Shown one piece after another: positions 55,870 to 64,000 of a DNA stretch of 64,000 bases. Origin of the DNA: Diphasiastrum complanatum (lineage: Eukaryota > Streptophyta > Lycopodiopsida > Lycopodiales > Lycopodiaceae); contig CM055102.1 in assembly GCA_029204225.1 (NCBI GenBank), positions 22,714,160 through 22,778,159 of the forward strand, in the 5' to 3' direction. Each line of letters opens with the position of its first letter. Position 1 is the first letter of the stretch. Below the pieces are notes generated by a model that had not been told where the DNA came from, ran no database searches, and saw nothing but the letters and a program-made list of their open reading frames with translations. The translations under genes were made by a program, and so were the position numbers.

Positions 55870-57189
55870 ATCGGGATAAAAATGAGCTATATGAAGTTTA
55901 TTTGATTCCAATAAGAGGTCTTGTAATGGATATTTACTATTGTTAGTAAGTAAATTGACATGACACTAACAATACTTCTATATTTAGCCATGATGCCAGT
56001 TTACCATTTTAAGATTTAGAGATGATACCCATAGTAATAAGTGTCTTGGAATTGGCATCATTAACGTTAATTAGAATGTACGACTTTGTTGGCATTGTCG
56101 AGACTATTTTATAACAATGTACTCATTTTATTACTGTTAAAAAAAAAAAAAATGCCCAGATGATTTTAGGTACTACTTTAAAGTTCAAGGGGGTATCATA
56201 AGGTTAAGGGTTTGAAGACCAGATCAAAGACGTTGTAGTCCTAATGATAAGTAGTTGAAGTGTGTAAAATTGTTACAAACTCAACCTAGTAGAAAGCTGA
56301 TGCTGCGATTGTTTATGGTGTTCAAAATCAAAAGATAGAAAATGCTTTGGTCCAAATAGGCCTAAAATTCCCTTTTCTCACCATGAAAGGTTTTTGTCAA
56401 AAAGAAGGGTGAAAATGTTTCTTAAAAAATTGTTGCCTTTCATTGAAAGTTGGTTATGAAAAGAAGGTGACATCGTTTCCTTCATGGAAGAAAAGGCTCC
56501 TGAGAAAAGTGTCGATTATTCATTCTTGTTCGTAGATGAGAGAAACTAGGAGCCATCTTCTCTTTTAGAGTCGTGAGTTTGTTTTGAGAGAATGCATGAG
56601 CAAGAAGTTTTTCCATGAAAGAATGTTTCATTTATGTTTTGCCCATTGAATCTGAATGAAAGATAGACATCTTTCAAAAATCTGTTGACAGCCGTGTTGG
56701 ACTGAATCTAAAATTTGTTGTTGAGCTGAATCTGAGTTCTATTACAGACTTGAAATTTGATAAAGTGTGAAAAGTTGTCTACTTCCTCAGTGAAGAATAG
56801 ACGTTGTGTTTATTTTCCAATAGTGCAAATAATCTGAATAAGTCTGTCCAATTCTCTAAGGAGTACTGATCATAATATTGACTGTAGCAGCGATTTTAGG
56901 AGTCGTTGAAAAATCTGTAATTCCTGCTATAACTTTGTAGAAGATTTTCCTCATGAATTCATGTGAACAAAAATTGGGTTGTCTCAATCCATTGTTCTTG
57001 TTTGCAATATGGATAAAAAAGACCCTATACTGAGATGCCACTTTCAAGAAGTTCATCGCTGTTATCTCAAAATCGTTAATGTTTGTTGATGCGAAAATTG
57101 GCTGCTTGCTACTAAGGAAACTACCTGCTATGATTTCCACCCATCACTAAGAAGACTATCTACTATGAGACGCCAACCTGCTGATTTTG
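55870..57189. other. 1.3 kb without recognisable gene
   Basis: Only short frames; the minus-strand frame 56856-57140 has no motif. An oligo-A tract lies near 56140-56153. Confidence 0.4.
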
Positions 57190-57528
57190 GAGTAGCACGA
57201 CCATCGTAATGTTCTTTGCTATCACCTTAACTGGTACAGCAAGAAATTGGTATCATAGTTTACAATGAAATTCTATAGCTACTATTGAAGAATTCCATAA
57301 ACAGTTTTTAGTGGAATTCAGGCCAACTCGAAATATGGATGACCTAATATTCACATTACCCACAATACAACAAGACCTTGGGGAGAATATTAGACAATTT
57401 ACGAGACGAGTGAGTGAGAGCTAGACAAGCTGCTATATTAGTAGAAATTAGACCTAAACTATTACTATCTTTTTATCTGAGAGGGTTAAAAAGGGACGTA
57501 CAATTGGTTGTGAGACAATGGCCCCATC

Positions 57529-57583
57529 TGATCTAGAAGGGGCAATACAAAAGGCTATATTAATAGAGGAAGCACAATTGACA
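57529..57583. repeat. 55 bp direct repeat, left copy
   Basis: Identical to 58798-58852 (TGATCTAGAAGGGGCAATAC to ACAATTGACA). It encodes the same piece of Gag twice. Confidence 0.95.
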
Positions 57584-57659
57584 ACAGATAGGGCAAAAGG
57601 CTATATTGGCCCCATATGATGTTACATACCTATGTAACTAGCAGTGCTTCAGACCCCTA

Positions 57660-57900
57660 TTAGTCCATTTAGTGTTGGGGGATAAATGGCAAGGTACCCT
57701 TAGCATTAAGGGTATGTGCCCTTGGATAAGGGTAGGCAAGTGACTATACCTTAGTCGGAGGTAATGGAGTCACGTGACCCTTGGATAAGGGGTACCCTTA
57801 GTATTAAGGGTAGGTGCCTTAGATTAAGGTACTAGTAACCTTGGTGAAGGGCAGGTAGGTGTCTATGCCTTGGATGGAGGTATGGAACCTAGAGAGGTGT
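57660..57900. repeat. Degenerate repeats with CCTTA/TAAGG hairpins
   Basis: GGTACCCTTAG.ATTAAGGGTA, CCTTGGATAAGGG and CCTTAGATTAAGG recur several times. Each is a short inverted repeat, giving a chain of small hairpins. No coding. Confidence 0.7.
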
Positions 57901-58080
57901 TAGAAAGACATTGGATGACTATTTTTCTAAACCTTGGGCCTCAACCTTGAACCATATCACTTTATTGGTCTAGGACCAAAGTATAATTGCACAACTTGGG
58001 CAATGGGACCTAGTAGGAGGGCGCCCTTCTAAAGTGTCCGTTGAGTTCCCAACTCCCACAAGAAAGGCATTCAAAGAGTC

Positions 58081-58183
58081 ATAGGTTATGTTTCTTGGTT
58101 TCCAAGGGGAGGCTCGAACCTGAGACCAAAGGAACTTTGGATGTCAAGCTAACCAATTGAGCCAACCCCATTGATAGGTTATG
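58081..58183 (-). mobile_element. Short tRNA-derived SINE with 10 bp target duplication
   Basis: Minus-strand 58173-58091 reads GGGGTTGGCTCAATTGGTTA with A box TGGCTCAATTGG (58153-58164) and B box GGTTCGAGCCT (58110-58120), the internal RNA polymerase III promoter of tRNAs. Perfect direct repeats ATAGGTTATG flank it (58081-58090 and 58174-58183). The acceptor ends do not pair, so it is not a working tRNA. It ends in CAAGAAA, a short A-rich tail. At 83 bp it is unusually short for a plant SINE, essentially a bare tRNA head. Confidence 0.8.
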
Positions 58184-58797
58184 GAAGGAGTCTCTTGACA
58201 TTCCATAAGCCTATGGAGGCTCTTGGAGATTCTTTAACTCCCCTAGGCTTCTCTCTCTCTCTCTCATTGGATGAGCATGGAGCTCCATAGTGCATTGGAG
58301 GGGTGCATGGGCCATCTATATGAGGGTGGTAGGGCGCCCATTGGGAGGGGGAGATCTCTCTTGTTTGCTTTGCTTATGCTCTAGTGTTGCTACTAGTGTG
58401 TAGAGTGCTTTCTTGTGGTAGTATGCTTAAGGTTTGAATCTTCTTATTGTATGGGACATAAGTAGGGTTTGGATTTTGAGAATGCTATGGAGTGTTGTGG
58501 TATGCTTGTGATTTGTTTATGGTTAGCAAGGGGGTGCTAGATAGGTCTTGCTTGGAGCTTGGATCTAGTTATGGTTGGGTGGTGAATACTTGAGGCCAGC
58601 TTGTTATCTATCTTTGTGTTTAAAGAGTAGGAACACAAGTGGAGGAGAGATCCTTGGAGGCTTGCAAATCCTTGCTTGCAGGTGGAGGCATCCTAGCTTG
58701 GAGTTGGGGAGCATCTTGAAGCTTGCAGGTTGCTTGGAGGACATTTGGAGGCTCTACCTTGGATTTGGAGGACTTCCTCACATCTACTTGTAAAATA

Positions 58798-58852
58798 TGA
58801 TCTAGAAGGGGCAATACAAAAGGCTATATTAATAGAGGAAGCACAATTGACA
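58798..58852. repeat. 55 bp direct repeat, right copy
   Basis: Identical to 57529-57583. Looser similarity extends about 25 bases further (GATAGGGCAAAAGG versus GATCTGTCAAAAGG). Confidence 0.95.
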
Positions 58853-59345
58853 GCAAGAGATCTGTCAAAAGGTATGAGCACAAAGGATAAGACTCATGAT
58901 CGTACAAGAGCGGATTTTCCTCCAGTATTGTCAAATAATAGGCAACTCCATGATGTAATTCCTCTCCAGTCTCGAAACCCCTATAGAGATGTTGATAATA
59001 CCAATATAAATTTTCAAGTATATGATAGAGTTCCACATAATCAGCTTGCATAATTGTCTACTAGACCAAATCAGGTACAATTAGTTGAGCCAAATTATGA
59101 AAGTACTGGATCTAATATTGGTATTGAAGATGTTAAAGAAATGTTGAAAGGATATATGGATATATCTTTAGCATCTGATGTAAATTTTTTAGAGCGACAA
59201 TAGAATGTGATAGGGCAGTGTAAATCTTTTAGTGACGATATAACTCCGAAGGTAGTCTATTGGTATTGTAAGGGGGATCATTTTAATCGAAATTGTCCTA
59301 ATACTGTTTGTAACTATTGTAAAAAGATAATCCATTAGAAGATGG

Positions 59346-59992
59346 ATGTTGGGTATGACGTAAAGCTTTGAATGAAGGAACCAATGTACCAAGACCAATA
59401 AATCATCATTCACAAGATACACAAATGAATAATACTCCTGAACCTATCCAAATATTACAAAGGGATGATAGGCGAGAGCTTAAAGAAAAGGCTAAAATCA
59501 GTGATAAAGGATCACCAGTAAATTTTATAGAAAAGGCTGATCCATTAATGGACAGAAGAAATGAAGCTGTGTTGGCAATCACTAGAAGTAAGTTTAATAA
59601 AGGCCTACCAAAGAGTGATCCGAACAAGCAAATTTAAAAATCAATATCAAAGAATAAAGTAACATTTCATGAACCTTTACAAGAAGAACTTGAGAATCCG
59701 GCTGGGGTAGATGAATTGAAAGATAGCACATAGACTCCTAATTCAGACCGTGTAGAACAAGGAGAGACTTCTAGAATGGTTGGTAATAAACCTTCTAAAA
59801 AATTGATCGTCAAGCCTACAAAAAAGAATATTGTTAGACCCTTGGTTCATAAAAAAAGAAATAAATCTAAATATAATGTAGAGGGGAGGGCTATGAGAGT
59901 AGTGCCAATCCCTTTGTAAAAAGCATTGGATGATTTGAGTCTGGATGTTAACTTTTAGAACTTACTAAAACTATCACCAACCGTAACGATAT
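59346..59992 (+). pseudogene. Gag-protease linker of the Ogre/Tat-like fragment
   Basis: The frame at 59368-59637 (PEPIQILQRDDRRELKEKAK) and the following Lys-rich stretch (PTKKNIVRPLVHKKRNKSKY) fit the hydrophilic linker before the protease. Several stops. Confidence 0.45.
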
Positions 59993-60195
59993 GTGAAACA
60001 AATAATGAAACCCTCTTATGGTTTAGACCCTACACCACATATCCCTAACGTAGGTAATGTGGGTGTAGAAAATTTAGATCGCTATTGTCCAAAAGTAGAT
60101 TTTATAATAGATGGATTGGTGATACAAGGAGCTATAGTAGATGCAGGAGCTGCCGTGAATATCATCAGTTTAGAACTAACAAATAGGTTAGGATT
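59993..60195 (+). pseudogene. Gypsy aspartic protease N-terminal part, cut by copia insertion
   Basis: The frame reads VDFIIDGLVIQGAIVDAGAA, with DAGA where the catalytic D(T/S)GA is expected, then VNIISLELTNRLGF. At 60196 the copia LTR begins, so the last residues of the open frame are LTR sequence. The Thr/Ser-to-Ala change in the triad suggests an inactive enzyme. Confidence 0.7.
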
Positions 60196-60897
60196 TGTGA
60201 AAAATTGTCAAAAATTGGCAAATCTAGCTTGATCAAAAACCATGTAGTATAATGTAAATTTTGTACATAAGTGGATTCCACACATGTGAGCCCAAGATGC
60301 CATGTGGAAACCCACTCCTAATGTAGGTTAGGTCAAGTCCATAGGGTTGGTCATGTCATTTTGGTAGTGATTCCTAGTTTATAGGACCTAAATCCTAGAT
60401 TTAAGGTAAAAATTTGACCAACTAGCTATCTACCAAGCATGACTTTAGGAAATAGACTAGGGTTTCATTGTAGGTCAAGGAGAGTGAGTTAACTTCCTTA
60501 TTACATGTTGGAAATCCACCTAACTTCAAGAAGGAAGTCGAATTTGCTATGTATTCTCTCTCTCCATAGTGAAAAGATAGAAAATTTTTGGAGCTCATTG
60601 GCAATCTCAAGCTAGTTCACTATGTACATTGAGTTTTTGTAATCCAAATGAAACCAAATCAATTTTTACTTGTTTCTCAGGTTGAAGGCCGTACTATAGC
60701 CTGTAGTACACATGTGTGGTCTCGGATTTCAATGTTGATCATTGCTTTTGATTGTTAATTCTTGTTGTTTGTCGAATTGCCAATCTAGATCAACTTTTTG
60801 ATGACTAGTTTTTTGATAGATTGTTAAGCAAGCATCCAATCACTCTTGTGGATCTTTTTTAGATCCATTTATGGTCCTAAAGTACAGTACTTTGACA
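60196..60897 (+). repeat. 5' LTR, 702 bp
   Basis: It begins TGTGAAAAATTG at the break in the protease frame and ends TTTGACA one base before a primer site. No second copy is in the window. Confidence 0.75.
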
Positions 60898-60910
60898 TGG
60901 TATCAGAGAC
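60898..60910 (+). promoter_or_regulatory. Primer-binding site
   Basis: TGGTATCAGAGAC, tRNA-iMet type, immediately after the LTR. Confidence 0.85.
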
Positions 60911-61320
60911 AAGTACAAGAGCATAAGCCATTGATCTAATGCAAATCCATTTTTAGCAAGTTTTGGTGCTAAGAACTAGTATTGAGAGGGCAAGCTAGAA
61001 TCTTGATTTTGGTGAGGAAATTTGATCCCAAACTTGGTAGGGGTGACGTACTATCCACATGTGTGGGCACCTCTGAACCTGCATTTAATGCATGTTATTC
61101 ATTTGATCCAAAGAAATTCAATTTGTGAGCTTTTGATGTAATTTTTGGTGGAAATCCTAGGATAAGCTACCGAGATTGAGTGCCATTGATTAGATTCATG
61201 AAATCTAATTAATCTAGGCTGAAATCAGGTCCTTTAAACTTGTTTTATAGTTCTTGAAAGTACATCAAAGAGTGAGAGAGATTTTGTCATGTTATTGTCC
61301 AAAAATAGCCAAAATTGGCA

Positions 61321-61663
61321 AGATTTGATTGTAAGTAGATTTCACATCATCTTATCTTCATTCCAACTTTGTGAGGAAGTGCTAGAACTGAGATTATAAG
61401 TCCATTTGTTGGATTAGAAATCTAATTTGAGTGAAAAACTACAAAAGAGAGACCTTAGTGAGTTTCTAGAGACAATCAAATCCATTTCTTGGAAAGATTT
61501 GTTTGAAAGTAGTTTTCACTTCATCTTATCTTCATTCCAACTTTGTGAGAGAGTGATAGAACTGTGATTATAAGTCTATTTGTTGGATTAGAAATCAAAT
61601 TTGAGTGAAACACTGCAAGTGTGAGACCTTTGTGAGTTTCAAGTCAATCAAATCTATTTCTTG
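61321..61663. repeat. Tandem duplication in copia leader, about 174 bp unit
   Basis: Two units share CATCTTATCTTCATTCCAAC, TTTGTTGGATTAGAAATC and TTTGAGTGAAA at matching spacing. The second ends at the gag start. Confidence 0.88.
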
Positions 61664-61684
61664 TTTGTAGAAGTCACTAGTAAG

Positions 61685-62131
61685 ATGGGATCTGTTGGAG
61701 CATACCTTCTAGAAGCTAGTGAGAGATTGAATTCTACAAATTATGCTATTTGGAAGGTTACAATGGAGTCACTCTTGGTGCTCCAAGACCTTTATGAGTT
61801 CTTGATTGAAGATGAAGATGAATCTCTAGGTGCACAGGAGTTAGCTAGATACAAGAAGAGATCTAGGCTTGCACTTCATTGTGTGAAGATAAATGTGAGC
61901 AATGATTTGTTGAGAGAAGTATCAGCTTGTACTAGTGCTAAAGAGGCTTGGGAGTCTTTAAAATCAATCTATGAGTCTAGCAACACTTCTAGAGTTCTTA
62001 TGCTTAGAAATCAATTTTTGCAAAGCATGAGGAGAAGTGAGGAGAGTGCACATGATTATGTACTCAGAATCAAGTCTCTAAATAGGGAGTTGGCTTCCAT
62101 TGAGAGAAGATTCATGATGGAGAGCTTGTAA
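61685..62131 (+). pseudogene. gag: Copia Gag N-terminal half (UBN2-type)
   Basis: The likely start is the second ATG (MGSVGAYLLEASERLNSTNY), because the codons from 61661 overlap the leader repeat. It contains YAIWKVTMESLLVLQDLYEF and TSAKEAWESLKSIYESS, the copia Gag helices. One single-base indel near 62108 throws it into a stop at 62131; the next phase continues IHDGELVKIVLNGLGDDFVN. Confidence 0.85.
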
Positions 62132-63090
62132 AAATTGTCCTTAATGGTCTAGGAGATGACTTTGTAAATTTGGTCCAAAGTTTTGCCATCCAAGACACTT
62201 TGCCAACTATAGAAAAACTTCACAGTGTATTAGTGGCTAAAGAGTGTAAGATGCTCCATGCAAAATCTAGGATGAGTTCCTTGTCTTTGCAGGATGGTGA
62301 TGAGAAAGCCAATTTCTTATTCAAGGGCAAAAAGAAGACCAATGGAAAGAAGAAACATCCAAAGGAGGCCAAAGAAGAGGATGATGTATCAAGCTCAAAG
62401 GACAAGTCAAAGCAGAAATGCTTTTTTTGTGGAAAGAAGGGGCATTATGCATTTGAATGCTACAAGAGGCTAAGAGCACAAGTGGAGGAGGACAAACAAG
62501 GAAAACTTGCAAAGGAGGAGGAGGAGGATGAAGTAGATGTATTCTTGATGACATATACATCCTCACCAACAAGCAATGGCAATTCAAGAGACAATTGGTG
62601 GATCGACAGTGGGGCTAGCTCCCACATGTCTTGTGAAAAGGACTTTTTCTCAACCTTACACTCTTTCAATGCTGCTAAAAAGTTTATCTTTACTGCAAAT
62701 GATGAAGAGTGTAGGATAGATGGTGTTGGTACCATCTCTTTGTGTCTAGAATCCTCAAAATGCATGGATCTAGAAAATGTCCTTTATGTACCATCAATCA
62801 CCAAGAATATGCTTAGTGTTGGTCTACTCTTAGAAAGTAGTTTGGATGTCCACTTTAAGCATGGTGTTTGCTTCATCTTGAAGAATGATGTTTGCATTGC
62901 AAAGGGATTTAAACATGGAAGATTGTTTAAGTTGGAAGCTAGTGTTGCTTTTGAAAGAATGAGCTTGGCAAAGGAGGAGATCACTCAAGAGGAGATCTTG
63001 GCAAAGTGTGATCTTGCTTGCATTGAGGAGGAGCATCAAAAAGAGGAAGATGTTGAGGATCAGCCTCAAAGCATGAGAGTTCCAAGGTAG
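62112..63090 (+). CDS. Copia Gag C-terminus, zinc knuckle and protease
   Basis: The frame continues Gag with LPTIEKLHSVLVAKECKML, a Lys-rich linker and the knuckle CFFCGKKGHYAFEC (C-x2-C-x4-H-x4-C, about 62420). The protease follows with NWWIDSGASSHMSCEKDFFS (catalytic DSGA, about 62600), GVGTISLCLESSKCMDLENV and SITKNMLSVGLLLES. The sequence then turns Glu/Lys-rich and stops at 63090, where a GAG pre-integrase HHCC domain would be expected. Confidence 0.85.
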
Positions 63091-63096
63091 TCCTCA

Positions 63097-63711
63097 ATGA
63101 CAATGGCCGAGTCATCAAATTGCATGCAAATTGTACATTCAAGTGTGCATCTTGCAAGGGTGGTGAGAATTGGAGAGTCTACTATCTTTGAATACTTTTT
63201 GGAAAGTATTAGTAAACATGAGGTGACTTGTTTCTTACCTTTAAGATTCATGGTGTTTATTACTTTGTATGACAAGACAATGAAATGGGATGCTTTGAAC
63301 TCTACATTTGTTGTTGATAAAGCAATTTCATTGGATAGCTATTTTTGTAATAGTTTAAATAGAGTCATAAAAGATAAAACATCATTTGCTTTGGGAATTT
63401 TTGTGTCCACATGCTTTGTGCATGATCATTCCAATGTAAGGACCAAAGATTATCCTATTTCAATGATAGGAATAATGGTAGTGTTTTGCTCTTCAAGTAG
63501 AGATTGTAAAATCTACTTGTTTTCAACCAAAGAATTTGTCAATGGTGGAAATGTGATCTTTCAAGAGTGGAAGATTTGTAAACTTGAAGAAGCACCTTTG
63601 GATCGGCACCTTATTCAATTCATTGATGGTTTGGAGTCAAGTCAAGTGGAGGAGCAAGCTCAAGACCCGAGGACTCCAAGAAGAACCATGAGTATCAAGA
63701 TGACCATATAG
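63097..63711 (+). pseudogene. Unusual 204-codon frame ending in an integrase-C-terminus-like segment
   Basis: The frame follows the protease in another phase and holds no DDE integrase core. The first 120 residues are unfamiliar (FEYFLESISKHEVTCFLPL). Residues about 125-165 (IGIMVVFCSSSRDCKIYLFS, GGNVIFQEWK) resemble the copia segment GY..SKGYR...VIISRDVIFDE at the integrase C-terminus. I read it as an element with the catalytic core deleted or replaced. It is open for 204 codons, which is notable for a remnant. Confidence 0.45.
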
Positions 63712-64000
63712 GCTCAATCATATGGATCAAGCAAGGCAAACAGTCTTTGGCAACACTGTGTATGCACTTAATAGTTTAATTGATGTATTTTCAAGTGCAC
63801 AAAGTGCCTTGGAATCCATGGCTTGGCATGATGTATATTTTTTGAAGTGTGCTACATGTATATAGACACATTTCTGGAACATCTTGTAAGGGATCCTTTA
63901 AGAGGTGGTGAAAGATCCTTCATGGACATCATTCTCTATTGGAGTCTCAAAAGTTCCTTGTTTTTAGCTGGATTTTTTAGACACTTCTAAAAGCTTTCAT
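63712..64000 (+). other. Tail of copia element, no coding seen
   Basis: No frame or LTR match; TGTATATAGACAC near 63858 is TATA-like but not interpretable. The window ends here. Confidence 0.35.

Larger units (their letters stand above)
57190..59345 (+). pseudogene. Gypsy Gag (Ogre/Tat-like) interrupted by 1.2 kb
   Basis: The Gag core ITLTGTARNWYHSLQ and EEFHKQFLVEFRPTRNMDDL lies at about 57220-57360, followed by LEGAIQKAILIEEAQLT at 57535. The same segment reappears at 58798 and continues as LSKGMSTKDKTHDRTRADFP and a knuckle YWYCKGDHFNRNCPN (C-x2-C-x4-H-x4-C with the first Cys decayed) near 59265. Numerous stops. The 55 bp duplicated segment brackets foreign DNA containing a SINE. Confidence 0.75.
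60196..64000 (+). mobile_element. Copia element, 5' part to window end, integrase core missing
   Basis: A 702 bp LTR, primer site, 0.77 kb leader with a 174 bp tandem duplication, gag, protease, then a decayed frame. Insertion was into the gypsy protease above. RT is not reached in the window; if absent beyond it too, the element is non-autonomous. Confidence 0.8.

Noticed and set aside
58091-58173. Functional tRNA gene
   Set aside because: A and B boxes are present but the acceptor stem does not pair and target duplications flank it; treated as a SINE.

Overview
This is plant nuclear DNA dominated by layered retrotransposons, with one recognisable host gene. The kingdom call rests on GT-AG introns in a plant-type chromatin gene, Ty3/gypsy and Ty1/copia LTR elements with plant primer-binding sites (TGGTATCAGAGC and TGGCGCCGTTGCC-like), and a tRNA-headed SINE. 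The host protein diverges from flowering-plant versions as I remember them. It lies in very large TE-filled introns beside several LINE copies of an unusual type. I therefore infer, with low confidence, a large-genome non-flowering vascular plant (fern-like) or another early-diverging lineage. Nothing looks prokaryotic, organellar or viral.

Layout. 1.2-5.9 kb: a complete but non-autonomous gypsy-type LTR element on the minus strand, with target duplication CAAGC, a primer site and a polypurine tract. It has gag and protease remnants but no reverse transcriptase; in its place are about 1.6 kb of unfamiliar Trp/His-rich reading frame. 6.2-11.2 kb: a gag fragment split by a second gypsy element on the plus strand, whose gag, protease and RT-RNase H are nearly intact but whose integrase and 3' LTR are gone. 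11.2-18.3 kb: a pile of LINE fragments, all on the plus strand, one of them split by a MITE.

18.7-24.8 kb (possibly to 30.7 kb): five coding exons of an Enhancer-of-Polycomb-like gene (EPL1) on the minus strand. The five join in frame into 191 N-terminal residues. The rest of the gene must lie left of the window or has been lost. The intron after exon 5 would then be over 18 kb and would contain everything from base 1 to 18.6 kb. A noncoding first exon and promoter are proposed near 30.5-30.75 kb.

33.6-36.1 kb: remnants of two copia elements. 36.1-55.7 kb: a very large Tat/Athila-like gypsy element on the minus strand with decayed LTRs, primer site, polypurine tract, RT, RNase H and integrase. 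It also carries a long accessory ORF between pol and the 3' LTR. Nested inside it are a scrambled copia fragment (RT joined to protease) and a plus-strand gypsy element whose leader holds a captured leucine-rich-repeat gene fragment, a GAGTCAT satellite and a 1.07 kb-spaced duplication. 55.7-60.2 kb: copia and gypsy gag-protease debris holding an 83 bp tRNA-derived SINE with a perfect 10 bp target duplication. 60.2 kb to the end: a copia element with a 702 bp LTR, gag and protease, but with the integrase core missing.

The mobile genes do not cooperate as a pathway. They record successive insertions, truncations and recombinations in and around one chromatin gene. Best leads for novelty are the RT-less element's unknown domain, the post-pol accessory ORF, the permuted copia fragment, and the LRR capture with its satellite.
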